Shown here piece after piece: positions 55,565 through 64,000 of a DNA stretch of 64,000 bases. The notes under the pieces are model-generated. The model was not told where the DNA came from. It was given only the letters and a program-made list of their open reading frames with translations, and made no database searches. Where the stretch lies: positions 62,001-126,000 of the forward strand of contig NZ_VFPA01000003.1 in assembly GCF_006716445.1 (NCBI RefSeq), in the 5' to 3' direction. This DNA is from Pseudonocardia kunmingensis (GTDB lineage: Bacteria; Actinomycetota; Actinomycetes; Mycobacteriales; Pseudonocardiaceae). The first letter of the stretch is position 1, and every line of letters starts with the position of its first letter. Position numbers and translations under genes: made by a program.

Positions 55565-56766
55565 CTGGTGTCCACCGGGCCCGCCGCGCCGGTGATCCCG
55601 GCCGAGCGCAGCCCGGCGACGGCGGCGGCGGAGTAGCCGAGCTCGGCGAGCACGGCGTCCTCGTCCTCGCCCAGCGCAGGCGACCGGTCGCCGGGCCGGG
55701 CCGGGGTTGCGGCCAGGCGCAGCGCGGGACCGGCCATGGGCACCGTCGCCCCGCCCGCCAGCTCGACGTCGTGGGTCATCCCGCGTTCGCGGACGTGCTC
55801 GTCGGCCAGTACGTCGCCCACCGACTGCACGGGCCCGCAGACCACGTCCGCGTCCTGCAGGACGGCGACGATCTCGGCCGTGGTCCGCTCGCGCGTCCAG
55901 GCCGTGACCACGGGGTTGAGCTCGGCCCGGTGGTGCACCCGCCAGCGCGGCTCCGCGGCCTCCCGCTCCGCCCACTCCGGACGGCCGAGGATCGCGCTGA
56001 ACCGCGCCCACATGCGCGGCGTCACGGGCGCGAGGTAGACCCAGCCGTCCGCGGCGGGGTAGAGCCCGCAGAACGAGGTGGGCAGCTCGCTGCCGAACCG
56101 GGTGGGCGCATGGCCGGTCGCGGACGCGGCGACGTGGTGGCCGAGCAGCGGCAGCAGCCCGTCGAGCATGCCGACGTCGACGAGCTGCCCGACGCCGGTG
56201 CGCTCGCGCGCCGCGAGCCCGAGCAGCACCGCGATGGTGGCCTGCAGGGCGGCGACGTTGTCGGCGACGAACGGCCCGGCGACGGTCGGCGGCCCGTCCG
56301 GGGAGCCGGTCATGTCGGCCAGCCCGCTCATCGCCTGCACGATCCCGTCGTAGGCGACCCACCCCGACTTCGGGCCGGTGCGCCCGAACCCGGTGACGTG
56401 CACGACCACGGTGCGCTCGTTGACCGCGTGCACGTCGTCCACGCCGAACCCGAGCTTCTCGGGCACGCCGGGCGCGTAGTTGGTGACCAGCACGTCCGCC
56501 GTGCGCAGGAGGTCGTGCAGCACCTCCCGGCCCTGCGGGCGCGCCAGGTCGAGCGTGACGCTGCGTTTGCCCCGGTTGTTGGCGGCGAAGTAGAGGCTGT
56601 CGCCCTCGTGCATCGGCCAGGACCGGCGGCCCTGCTCGCCCGTCCTCGGCTCGATCTTGACGACGTCCGCGCCGTGGTCGGCGAGGATCTGGCAGCACTG
56701 CGGGCCCGCGATGTAGTGCGCGATCTCGAGGACGCGCACCCCGTCCAGGGCGCTCATTCCGGTCAC
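55561..56766 (-). CDS. family III CoA-transferase (CaiB/BaiF)
   Basis: 401 residues. LDGVRVLEIAHYIAGPQCCQ, ADHGADVVKIEP, NNRGKRSVTLDLARPQGREV and GFGRTGPKSGWVAYDGIVQA are family signatures, and the catalytic Asp is in the MLDGLLPLLG region. Transfers CoA between acids and so could activate the pathway substrate. GTG 56766 is favoured by GGGGG 8 bases upstream; ATG 56757 is in frame. Confidence 0.85.
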   Translation of the reverse strand: MTGMSALDGVRVLEIAHYIAGPQCCQILADHGADVVKIEPRTGEQGRRSWPMHEGDSLYFAANNRGKRSVTLDLARPQGREVLHDLLRTADVLVTNYAPGVPEKLGFGVDDVHAVNERTVVVHVTGFGRTGPKSGWVAYDGIVQAMSGLADMTGSPDGPPTVAGPFVADNVAALQATIAVLLGLAARERTGVGQLVDVGMLDGLLPLLGHHVAASATGHAPTRFGSELPTSFCGLYPAADGWVYLAPVTPRMWARFSAILGRPEWAEREAAEPRWRVHHRAELNPVVTAWTRERTTAEIVAVLQDADVVCGPVQSVGDVLADEHVRERGMTHDVELAGGATVPMAGPALRLAATPARPGDRSPALGEDEDAVLAELGYSAAAVAGLRSAGITGAAGPVDTR

Positions 56767-56779
56767 GGTCGGCGCCCCC

Positions 56780-57012
56780 TCAGGACTCGACGACGGCGAT
56801 GAGGTCGCCCTCCTGCACGGCGTCGCCCTCGGCCACGGCGATCCGGGCCAGGACGCCTGCGGTCTCGGCGACGACGGGGATCTCCATCTTCATCGACTCC
56901 AGCACGCAGATCTCGTCCCCGACGTCGACCGCGCTGCCCTCGGCTGCCACCAGCTTCCAGACGTTCGCCACCATCTCGGCTCGGATCTCGGCCAACTGCT
57001 GCACCTCCTCGA

Positions 57013-57016
<4 letters not shown>
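56780..57016 (-). CDS. biotin carboxyl carrier (biotinyl-domain) protein
   Basis: 78 residues. The biotin attachment site CVLESMKMEIPV lies mid-chain in a standard barwin-like biotinyl domain that carries carboxybiotin between carboxylase and transferase. The GTG overlaps the biotin carboxylase stop. It is much shorter than AccB because it lacks the N-terminal linker, as in small BCCP-like proteins of actinomycetes. Confidence 0.9.
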
Positions 57017-58346
<1,330 letters not shown>

Positions 58347-58350
<4 letters not shown>

Positions 58351-59009
58351 GGTGCTCCCTCCCCGGATCCCATGTCCCCGCGCGCCTGCTCGCTGAAGGT
58401 CCCGACGGCCCAGACCTTGGCGAGCTCCCGGCTGACGTCACCGAGGTCGCGCTCGGGGTAGCGGTGCAGGACGAAGCGGTAGTAGGCGTAGTGCTCGGTC
58501 ATGCCGCCGAGCAGCGCCGCGCCGAGCTCCGGGTCGACGTCCGCGCGCATCAGCCCCTTCTCCACGGCCCGCCGGATCATCCGCGTGATGCGCTCGTGGA
58601 AGTCCTTGCGGTTGTCCGCCTGCATCGCCTCGATCTCCGGGTGCGTCTGCATCGTCTCGTGCAGCACCCCGAACAGGTCGGCGTTGCGCGCGTAGAAGCG
58701 GAAGTACCGCTCGGTGGTCACCACGACGGAGTCGACCGGGTCCCGCGGGCTCCACCGCGCCTGGGACTCGTCGTAGAGCTGCTGCAGCAGCATCGTGACC
58801 AGCTCGATCAGGACGGCGTTCTTGTCCACGTAGTAGCGGTAGAAGGCGCCGTTGGACATGCCCGCCTCGGCCGCGATGTCGCTGACCCGGGCGGCCGCGA
58901 AACCGTCCCTCCCGAAGACCACGCGCGCCGCGCGGAGCAGCGCCTCCTTCGAGCCCCGGCCCTTCTTGGTCCGCGGATCGGCGACCGGGAGAGCTCGTCC
59001 CGCCGTCAC
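58347..59009 (-). CDS. TetR/AcrR-family transcriptional regulator
   Basis: 220 residues with the TetR HTH (ALLRAARVVFGRDGFAAARV, SDIAAEAGMSNGAFYRYYVD) and a helical ligand-binding half. First gene of the minus-strand operon, its stop overlapping the biotin carboxylase start, so it is autogenously controlled. GTG start with GAGG upstream. The divergent ABC importer may share its operator. Likely ligand is an acyl-CoA or pathway substrate. Confidence 0.85.
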
Positions 59010-59078
59010 GTCCCACCTCGCCTTCGCTGCCGCAGTGGTGCGACGCGAGCGTAACCACGGCCCGCGGAAAAAGCGATA

Positions 59079-59108
59079 TTGACGTCACTTTCACGGACTG
59101 CCTACCGT
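59079..59108 (+). promoter_or_regulatory. candidate promoter of the ABC importer operon
   Basis: TTGACG (59079-59084) and TACCGT (59103-59108) are separated by 18 bases, about 40 bases upstream of the first ATPase start. The -35 region overlaps TGACGTCA, an 8-base palindrome that could be a TetR half-site. It lies in the 140-base divergent gap with the TetR gene. Confidence 0.45.
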
Positions 59109-59149
59109 GGTCGGCGTCACGCAGTCCCGCAATGGAGGGGGCAGGCCAC

Positions 59150-60145
59150 GTGTCACCGGTGCTGGAGGTCGACCACCTGCACGTGTCCTTCCCCGCAGCC
59201 GCAGGCCGTCGCAACGCCGCGGTGCGCGACGTGTCGTTCGCGATCGGCGAGGGCGAGATCCTCGGCATGGCGGGCGAGAGCGGCAGCGGCAAGTCCCTCA
59301 CGGCGCTGTCGGTGATGGGGCTCGTCCCCCGGCCACCCGCCGAGATCACCGGGAGCATCCGGTTCGAGGGCACCGACCTGCTCGGGCTCCGGCCCGCGGA
59401 GTGGAACCGCCTGCGCGGGGACCAGATCGGGATGGTCTTCCAGGAGCCGATGACCGCGCTGGACCCGGTCTTCACCGTGGGCCGGCAGCTCACCGAGACC
59501 CTGCGGGCCCACCGGCGGACGACCCGTCGCGCCGCCCGCCGCGCGGCCGTCGAGATGCTCGAGGCCGTCGGCATCCCGCTCCCGGACCGCCGGTTCGACG
59601 AGTACCCCCACCAGCTCTCGGGCGGCATGCGGCAGCGGGTCATGATCGCGATCGCGCTCATCTGCGAACCCCGGCTGCTCATCGCCGACGAGCCCACCAC
59701 CGCGGTCGACGTCACCATCCAGGCGCAGATCCTCGAGCTCCTGCGCGCGCTGTCCCGCGACCGCGGCACCGCCGTCCTGTTCATCACCCACGACCTGGGC
59801 GTGGTCGCCGAGCTGTGCGACCGGATGGTCACGCTCTACGCGGGCGAGGCCGTGGAGGCCGGTGCGGTCGACGACGTCCTGCGCTCCCCGCAGCACCCCT
59901 ACACCTCCGGCCTGCTGCAGGCGATCCCCCGCATCGAGGACCGGCACCGGGTCCTGCGCACGATCCCGGGCCGCGTCCCCGCCCCGAGCGCGGTGCCGAC
60001 GGGGTGCGTGTTCCACCCCCGGTGCGGCCACGCCACGACCGAGTGCGCCGACCGCAGACCCGAGCTCGCCGCGCTGCCCGGCGGTTCGCCGCGCCTCGTG
60101 CGGTGCGGCCGCTCCGCCGAGCTCGACCTCCCGGGAGCCCGCTGA
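59150..60145 (+). CDS. Dpp/Opp-type ABC importer ATP-binding protein 1
   Basis: 331 residues. Walker A GESGSGKSLTA, Q-loop, signature LSGGMRQRVMIAIAL, Walker B RLLIADEPTTAVDV, and the C-terminal oligopeptide motif with Cys (GCVFHPRCGHATTECADRRP) typical of the OppD/DppD Fe-S-like extension. GTG 59150 has GGAGGGGG upstream; ATG 59132 lacks a ribosome site. Co-translated with the second ATPase (TGATG overlap). Energises import of peptides or similar solutes. Confidence 0.85.
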   Translation: MSPVLEVDHLHVSFPAAAGRRNAAVRDVSFAIGEGEILGMAGESGSGKSLTALSVMGLVPRPPAEITGSIRFEGTDLLGLRPAEWNRLRGDQIGMVFQEPMTALDPVFTVGRQLTETLRAHRRTTRRAARRAAVEMLEAVGIPLPDRRFDEYPHQLSGGMRQRVMIAIALICEPRLLIADEPTTAVDVTIQAQILELLRALSRDRGTAVLFITHDLGVVAELCDRMVTLYAGEAVEAGAVDDVLRSPQHPYTSGLLQAIPRIEDRHRVLRTIPGRVPAPSAVPTGCVFHPRCGHATTECADRRPELAALPGGSPRLVRCGRSAELDLPGAR

Positions 60146-61122
60146 TGACGCCCCTGCTCGACGTCGAGGACCTGTACGTCTCCTACGCGACCCGGCGTCG
60201 CGACGAGCGGGTCAAGGCGGTCGACGGCGTCTCCTTCGCGGTGCACGAGGGCGAGACGCTGGGGCTGATCGGCGAGTCCGGGTCCGGGAAGTCGACGCTC
60301 GGACGGGCCCTGATGCGCCTGGTGCGGCCCACCGCGGGCACGGCGCGCCTGCGCGGCACCGACCTGGTCACCCTGCGGGGGCGAGCGGGCCGGGAGATGT
60401 CGGCGCACCTGCAGATGGTGTTCCAGGACCCGCACGCCGCGCTCGACCCCCGGATGCGGGTGCTGGCGAGCATCGAGGAGCCGCTCGCGATCCGCCGGAC
60501 CGGTGACCGGGAGCGCCGTCGCGCCCGTGCCCTGGAGCTGCTCGACCTCGTGGGGCTGTCCCGCGAGCTGGGCGCGCGCTACCCGCACGAGCTGTCCGGC
60601 GGGCAGAAGCAACGGGTCAACATCGCCCGGGCGCTCGTCCTGGACCCGGCGCTCGTCGTCTGCGACGAGGCGGTGTCGGCGCTCGACGTGGCGCTGCAGG
60701 CCGAGATCCTGGAGCTGCTGGCCACGCTGCAGTCCGAGCTGGGGCTGGCCTACCTGTTCATCACCCACGACCTGTCGGTGGTGGCCAACATCGCCGACCG
60801 GGTCGCCGTCATGTACCTGGGCCGGTTGATGGAGCTCGGGCCGGTCGAGCAGCTCGTCACGCGGCCCCGCCACCCCTACACCGAGGCGCTCGTGTCGGCG
60901 CAGCCGCGGGTCGGCGGCGACGACGGGCGCGAACGGATCGTCCTGCAGGGCGACATCCCGAGCCCGGTCCACCCGCCGTCGGGCTGCCGGTTCCGGACGC
61001 GCTGCCGCTACGCCACGCAGCGCTGCGCGGAGGAGGTGCCCGCATGGCGGGAGCTGGGCCCGGGCCACCGGGTCGCCTGCCACCACGCCGACGTGCTCGC
61101 GCTCACCGGGGTCGGGTCATGA
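60145..61122 (+). CDS. Dpp/Opp-type ABC importer ATP-binding protein 2
   Basis: 325 residues. Walker A GESGSGKSTLGRAL, signature LSGGQKQRVNIARAL, Walker B ALVVCDEAVSALDV and the C-terminal Cys motif CRFRTRCRYATQRCAEEVPA of OppF/DppF. ATG overlaps the first ATPase stop; its own stop is overlapped by the substrate-binding protein. Forms a heterodimer with ATPase 1 beneath the two permeases. Confidence 0.85.
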   Translation: MTPLLDVEDLYVSYATRRRDERVKAVDGVSFAVHEGETLGLIGESGSGKSTLGRALMRLVRPTAGTARLRGTDLVTLRGRAGREMSAHLQMVFQDPHAALDPRMRVLASIEEPLAIRRTGDRERRRARALELLDLVGLSRELGARYPHELSGGQKQRVNIARALVLDPALVVCDEAVSALDVALQAEILELLATLQSELGLAYLFITHDLSVVANIADRVAVMYLGRLMELGPVEQLVTRPRHPYTEALVSAQPRVGGDDGRERIVLQGDIPSPVHPPSGCRFRTRCRYATQRCAEEVPAWRELGPGHRVACHHADVLALTGVGS

Positions 61123-62645
61123 CGCGCCTCTCCCGGCTCCCCGTGCTCGTCGTGGGCATGGTGCTCGCCATCGTCAGCGCCGGCTGTGCCGGGACCGGCA
61201 CGGCCGCCACACCCGGCGTGCTCGAGGTCGCCTGGCCGTCGAACCCGTCCTCGCTCGACCCGCAGCGCGGCAACTCCGGCTCCGACCACGGCGTCCTGTT
61301 CACGATGTACGACACGTTGGTCTCGTTCACCCCGGAGACGCTGGAGCCGGCGCCGGGGTTGGCGGAGTCCTGGGACCAGAGCGACCCGACGGCCCTCGTG
61401 CTGCACCTGCGCCGCGGCGTCACCTTCCACGACGGCACGCCCTTCGACGCCGAAGCAGTCAAGTACAACATCGAGCGCGCGCAGGGCGAGCTGTCCAACA
61501 TCCAGGCCGACGTCCAGGCGATCGCGGGCGTCGACGTGCTCGACGCGCACACGGTCCGGCTCAACCTCACCGCGCCCGACTCGTCGCTGCTGCTGACGCT
61601 CGCCGACCGCGCCGGGATGATGGTCTCCCCCACCGCCGCCGAGCAGCACGGGGAGGCGTTCGAGCGCAACCCGGTGGGCACCGGACCATGGCGGTTCGTC
61701 GAGTGGCAGAACGGCGCGCGGGTGCGGGTCGAGCGGTTCGGCGACTACTGGCAGCAGGGGTTGCCCCACCTCGACGGGATCACCTTCACGATCATGACCG
61801 ACGACTCGACGGCGGTGAACGCGCTGCGGTCGGGCCAGCAGGACTTCGCGTTCGACCCGCCGCCGCAGGACATCGGCAACCTGGAGGAGTCCCCCGGCTT
61901 CGACGCGAGCGTCAGCCCGCAGCTCTACCAGAAGATCGTCTACCTCGACGTCGCCGCACCCCCGTTCGACGACGTGCGCGTGCGGCGGGCGCTCAACCTC
62001 GCGATCAACCGCGAGCAGCTGCTGGAGGTGGCGCACTTCGGGCGCGGCGAGGTCGGGTGGACGCCGCTGCCCTCGGCCCACTGGGCCTACCCCGAGCCGC
62101 TGGTGCCCACCTACCCCTACGACCCGGAGCAGGCGCGCCGCCTGCTGGCCGAGGCCGGGCACGCCGACGGCGTCGACTTCCCGATGATCGTGTACACCGA
62201 CCCGACCAGCATCCGGCTGGGCGAGGTGCTCAAGTACCAGCTCGGCAAGGTCGGGATCCGGGTGGACCTCATCCCGACCGAGCTCACCCAGGGCAGCAGC
62301 GAGTTCTTCAACGAGCGCCGCTTCCCGGCCATGCTGTCGGCCTGGACCGGCAGGCCCGACCCCGCCCTGACCTACAAGCTGATGTTCACCGCGGAGGGCT
62401 ACTACAACACCGGTCACGTCGGCACCCCGGGCATCGACGAGGCGCTCGCCGCGGCCAACACCGGCACGGACCTCGCGCAGCGGCGGGAGGGGCTCGCCCG
62501 GCTCGCCGCGATCGTCGCGGACAACGCGCTGTTCGTGCCCCTGTTCTTCCCGGCGAGCGCCGCCGTCTACAGCGACGACGTCAGCGGCTACCAGCCGAGC
62601 CTGCTGGGCAAACCGAAGTTCACGACGGTGAGGATCGCGCGATGA
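61119..62645 (+). CDS. Dpp/Opp-type ABC importer substrate-binding lipoprotein
   Basis: 508 residues, family 5 solute-binding protein. The N-terminus MTRLSRLPVLVVGMVLAIVS ends in lipobox VSAGC. WDQSDPTALVLHLRRGVTFH, DGTPFDAEAV and VGTGPWRFVEW are family motifs. Solute unknown; the divergent catabolic operon suggests its substrate may feed it. ATG overlaps the ATPase 2 stop. Confidence 0.85.
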   Translation: MTRLSRLPVLVVGMVLAIVSAGCAGTGTAATPGVLEVAWPSNPSSLDPQRGNSGSDHGVLFTMYDTLVSFTPETLEPAPGLAESWDQSDPTALVLHLRRGVTFHDGTPFDAEAVKYNIERAQGELSNIQADVQAIAGVDVLDAHTVRLNLTAPDSSLLLTLADRAGMMVSPTAAEQHGEAFERNPVGTGPWRFVEWQNGARVRVERFGDYWQQGLPHLDGITFTIMTDDSTAVNALRSGQQDFAFDPPPQDIGNLEESPGFDASVSPQLYQKIVYLDVAAPPFDDVRVRRALNLAINREQLLEVAHFGRGEVGWTPLPSAHWAYPEPLVPTYPYDPEQARRLLAEAGHADGVDFPMIVYTDPTSIRLGEVLKYQLGKVGIRVDLIPTELTQGSSEFFNERRFPAMLSAWTGRPDPALTYKLMFTAEGYYNTGHVGTPGIDEALAAANTGTDLAQRREGLARLAAIVADNALFVPLFFPASAAVYSDDVSGYQPSLLGKPKFTTVRIAR

Positions 62646-63628
62646 CGACGACGTCGGCCGCCGCTCCCCGGACCCGGCGGCAGCTTCCCGGGGTGCGAGG
62701 GGTGGGCAAGCGGCTCGCCGGGGTGGTCCCCACGCTGCTGCTCGCGACGTTCCTCGTGTTCGCCCTGCTGCACCTCATCCCCGGCGACCCGGCCCAGGCC
62801 ATCGCGGGCGAGAACGCCACCCCGGAACGGCTGGCCCAGCTGCGCGAGCAGCTGGGGCTCGACCGCCCGTTCCTGCTGCAGTACGTCGACTGGCTCGGGG
62901 GCGTGGTCACCGGGGACCTCGGGACGTCGCTCGCCACCGGCGAGCCGGTCCTCGACCTGATCGGGCAGCGGCTGCCGACCACGCTGACGCTCGGCGCGGC
63001 ATCGCTGGTCGTCGCGGTGGGTATCGGCGTGCCGCTGGGGATCGCGGCGGCGCAGCGGCGGGGCCGCAGCTCCGACTCGGTGATCACCGGGGCGGCGACG
63101 CTGGGCATCGCGGTGCCGAACTTCTGGCTCGGCATGGTGCTGGTGCTGGTGTTCGCCCTCACCCTCAAGTGGTTGCCCGCCACCGGGTTCGTCCCGCTCA
63201 CCGACGACCCGCTGCGGTCGCTGTGGCACCTGGTGCTGCCCGCGATCGCGCTCGGCGCGGTGGGCGCGGCGGAGGTGTGCCGGCAGCTGCGCAGCGCGAT
63301 GATCGAGGTGCTGCAGTCCGACTACATGCGCACCCACCAGGCCAAGGGCCTCTCCCGGCGCACCCGGATCTGGCGGCACGCCCTGAAGAACTCCGGGCTG
63401 CCGCTCGCCACGATCATCGGCCTGCTGGTGAGCCGGGTCCTCGGCGCCACGGTCGTGGTCGAGGCCCTCTTCGCCATCCCCGGCATCGGATCGCTGGTGG
63501 TGCAGTCCACCACGCAGCGCGACTACCCGGTGATCCAGGGGATCGTGCTGGTCACGGCGTTGCTGGTGCTGGCGACGAACCTGCTCGTGGATCTCGTCTA
63601 CCGGGTCGTCGACCCCCGGATCGCGTGA
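62642..63628 (+). CDS. Dpp/Opp-type ABC importer permease 1
   Basis: 328 residues, DppB/OppB type: LLHLIPGDPAQAIAGENATP, six hydrophobic spans, and the ATPase-coupling loop RTHQAKGLSRRTRIWRHALK. The C-terminus VDLVYRVVDPRIA is the family end. ATG overlaps the binding-protein stop. Transports solute with the DppC-type permease that follows. Confidence 0.9.
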   Translation: MTTTSAAAPRTRRQLPGVRGVGKRLAGVVPTLLLATFLVFALLHLIPGDPAQAIAGENATPERLAQLREQLGLDRPFLLQYVDWLGGVVTGDLGTSLATGEPVLDLIGQRLPTTLTLGAASLVVAVGIGVPLGIAAAQRRGRSSDSVITGAATLGIAVPNFWLGMVLVLVFALTLKWLPATGFVPLTDDPLRSLWHLVLPAIALGAVGAAEVCRQLRSAMIEVLQSDYMRTHQAKGLSRRTRIWRHALKNSGLPLATIIGLLVSRVLGATVVVEALFAIPGIGSLVVQSTTQRDYPVIQGIVLVTALLVLATNLLVDLVYRVVDPRIA

Positions 63629-63637
63629 GGAGCGGCC

Positions 63638-64000
63638 ATGTCCGTCGAGATCCGGCCCGCTGCCCCCACCACCGCCGTCGCGCCGCCTCCCACTGCCACC
63701 GCCGGCGTGCTGTCCCGGCTCGCCCGCGACCCGCGCGCGGTCGCCTGCGCGGTGTTCCTGCTGGTGCTGGTCGCGGCCGCGGCGCTGGCCCCGTGGCTCG
63801 CCCCGCACGACCCGAACGCCCAGAACTACGAGGTCATCCTGCAGCCCGCCGGGACGCCCGGGTACCTGCTGGGCAGCGACGACCTCGGCCGCGACATCCT
63901 CAGCAGGCTGCTGCACGGGGCACGGGCCTCGCTGCTGGCGAGTGTGCTCGCCGTCGGCGTGGCGCTCGGGATCGGGATCCCCCTCGGGCTGGCCGCGGGA
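63638..64000 (+). CDS. Dpp/Opp-type ABC importer permease 2 (partial, runs off right edge)
   Basis: The visible 121 residues match the N-terminus of DppC/OppC: first transmembrane helix AVACAVFLLVLVAAAALAPW, LAPHDPNAQNYEVILQPAGT, and LLGSDDLGRDILSRLLHGAR, the DppC signature, then the start of the second span. ATG 63638 has TGAGGAG 5-8 bases upstream. The remainder is beyond 64000. Confidence 0.9.
   Translation, partial: MSVEIRPAAPTTAVAPPPTATAGVLSRLARDPRAVACAVFLLVLVAAAALAPWLAPHDPNAQNYEVILQPAGTPGYLLGSDDLGRDILSRLLHGARASLLASVLAVGVALGIGIPLGLAAG

Overview
The window reads as chromosome of a high-GC actinomycete. The signs are overwhelming G/C at third codon positions, frequent GTG starts, many 1-4 nt ATGA/GTGA/TGATG gene overlaps, an F420-type LLM oxidoreductase, a DUF2786 protein, a helicase-associated/WYL protein and an IdeR/DmdR-like iron box. 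A Pseudonocardiales-type host is my guess from overall gene content; nothing in the window fixes the genus.

About 1-34.4 kb is a dense defence island. It opens with a 1787-residue DEAD/H helicase carrying a DUF1998 C-terminus (44-5407). Convergent to it is a minus-strand block: a NERD/protein-kinase/P-loop protein with a frameshift, an unknown 552-residue partner, a 1791-residue HerA/FtsK-type ATPase with an internal PD-(D/E)xK nuclease, then a PD-(D/E)xK restriction-like protein, a C5-cytosine methyltransferase and a Vsr nuclease. The kinase/partner/ATPase trio resembles the MAD6-MAD7-MAD8 part of MADS and, more distantly, DptF/G/H, but here it sits beside a cytosine methyltransferase rather than an HsdM/HsdS pair or Dnd genes. 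This hybrid is the best candidate for an undescribed system.

Next come two small minus-strand genes and a plus-strand set (20.9-25.9 kb): CRP-type regulator, class III cyclase-like protein, P-loop/HEAT-like protein with a degenerate Walker A, SPFH-like protein and a small protein. The cyclase-like and small proteins share a QSGRDT tail. This looks like a second, uncharacterised signalling or conflict system. A complete four-gene Wadjet type II (jetABCD, 26.4-34.4 kb) closes the island.

From 34.4 to 51.8 kb the content is mostly housekeeping or accessory metabolism: an NhaC-type antiporter, DUF2786 protein, GNAT enzyme, FAD-linked oxidase, helicase-associated/WYL protein, a siderophore-binding lipoprotein under a probable iron box, an LLM oxidoreductase, class IV aminotransferase, UPF0158 protein, dodecin, M13 peptidase and a small HTH protein. 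A lower-GC 1.6 kb patch with three small genes is flanked by a 23-bp direct repeat derived from the 3' end of the siderophore-binding gene. A 16-bp palindrome of the form GTTCGC-N4-GTGAAC occurs three times in intergenic DNA across the window.

From 51.8 to 59.0 kb a TetR-led, translationally coupled minus-strand operon encodes biotin carboxylase, biotin carrier, CoA-transferase, an ACAD10/11-type kinase, two SDRs and an ACAD11-like acyl-CoA dehydrogenase. It is probably a catabolic pathway for a keto or hydroxy acid. Divergent from it is a Dpp/Opp-type ABC importer operon that runs off the right edge. I saw no rRNA, tRNA, CRISPR array, transposase or integrase.
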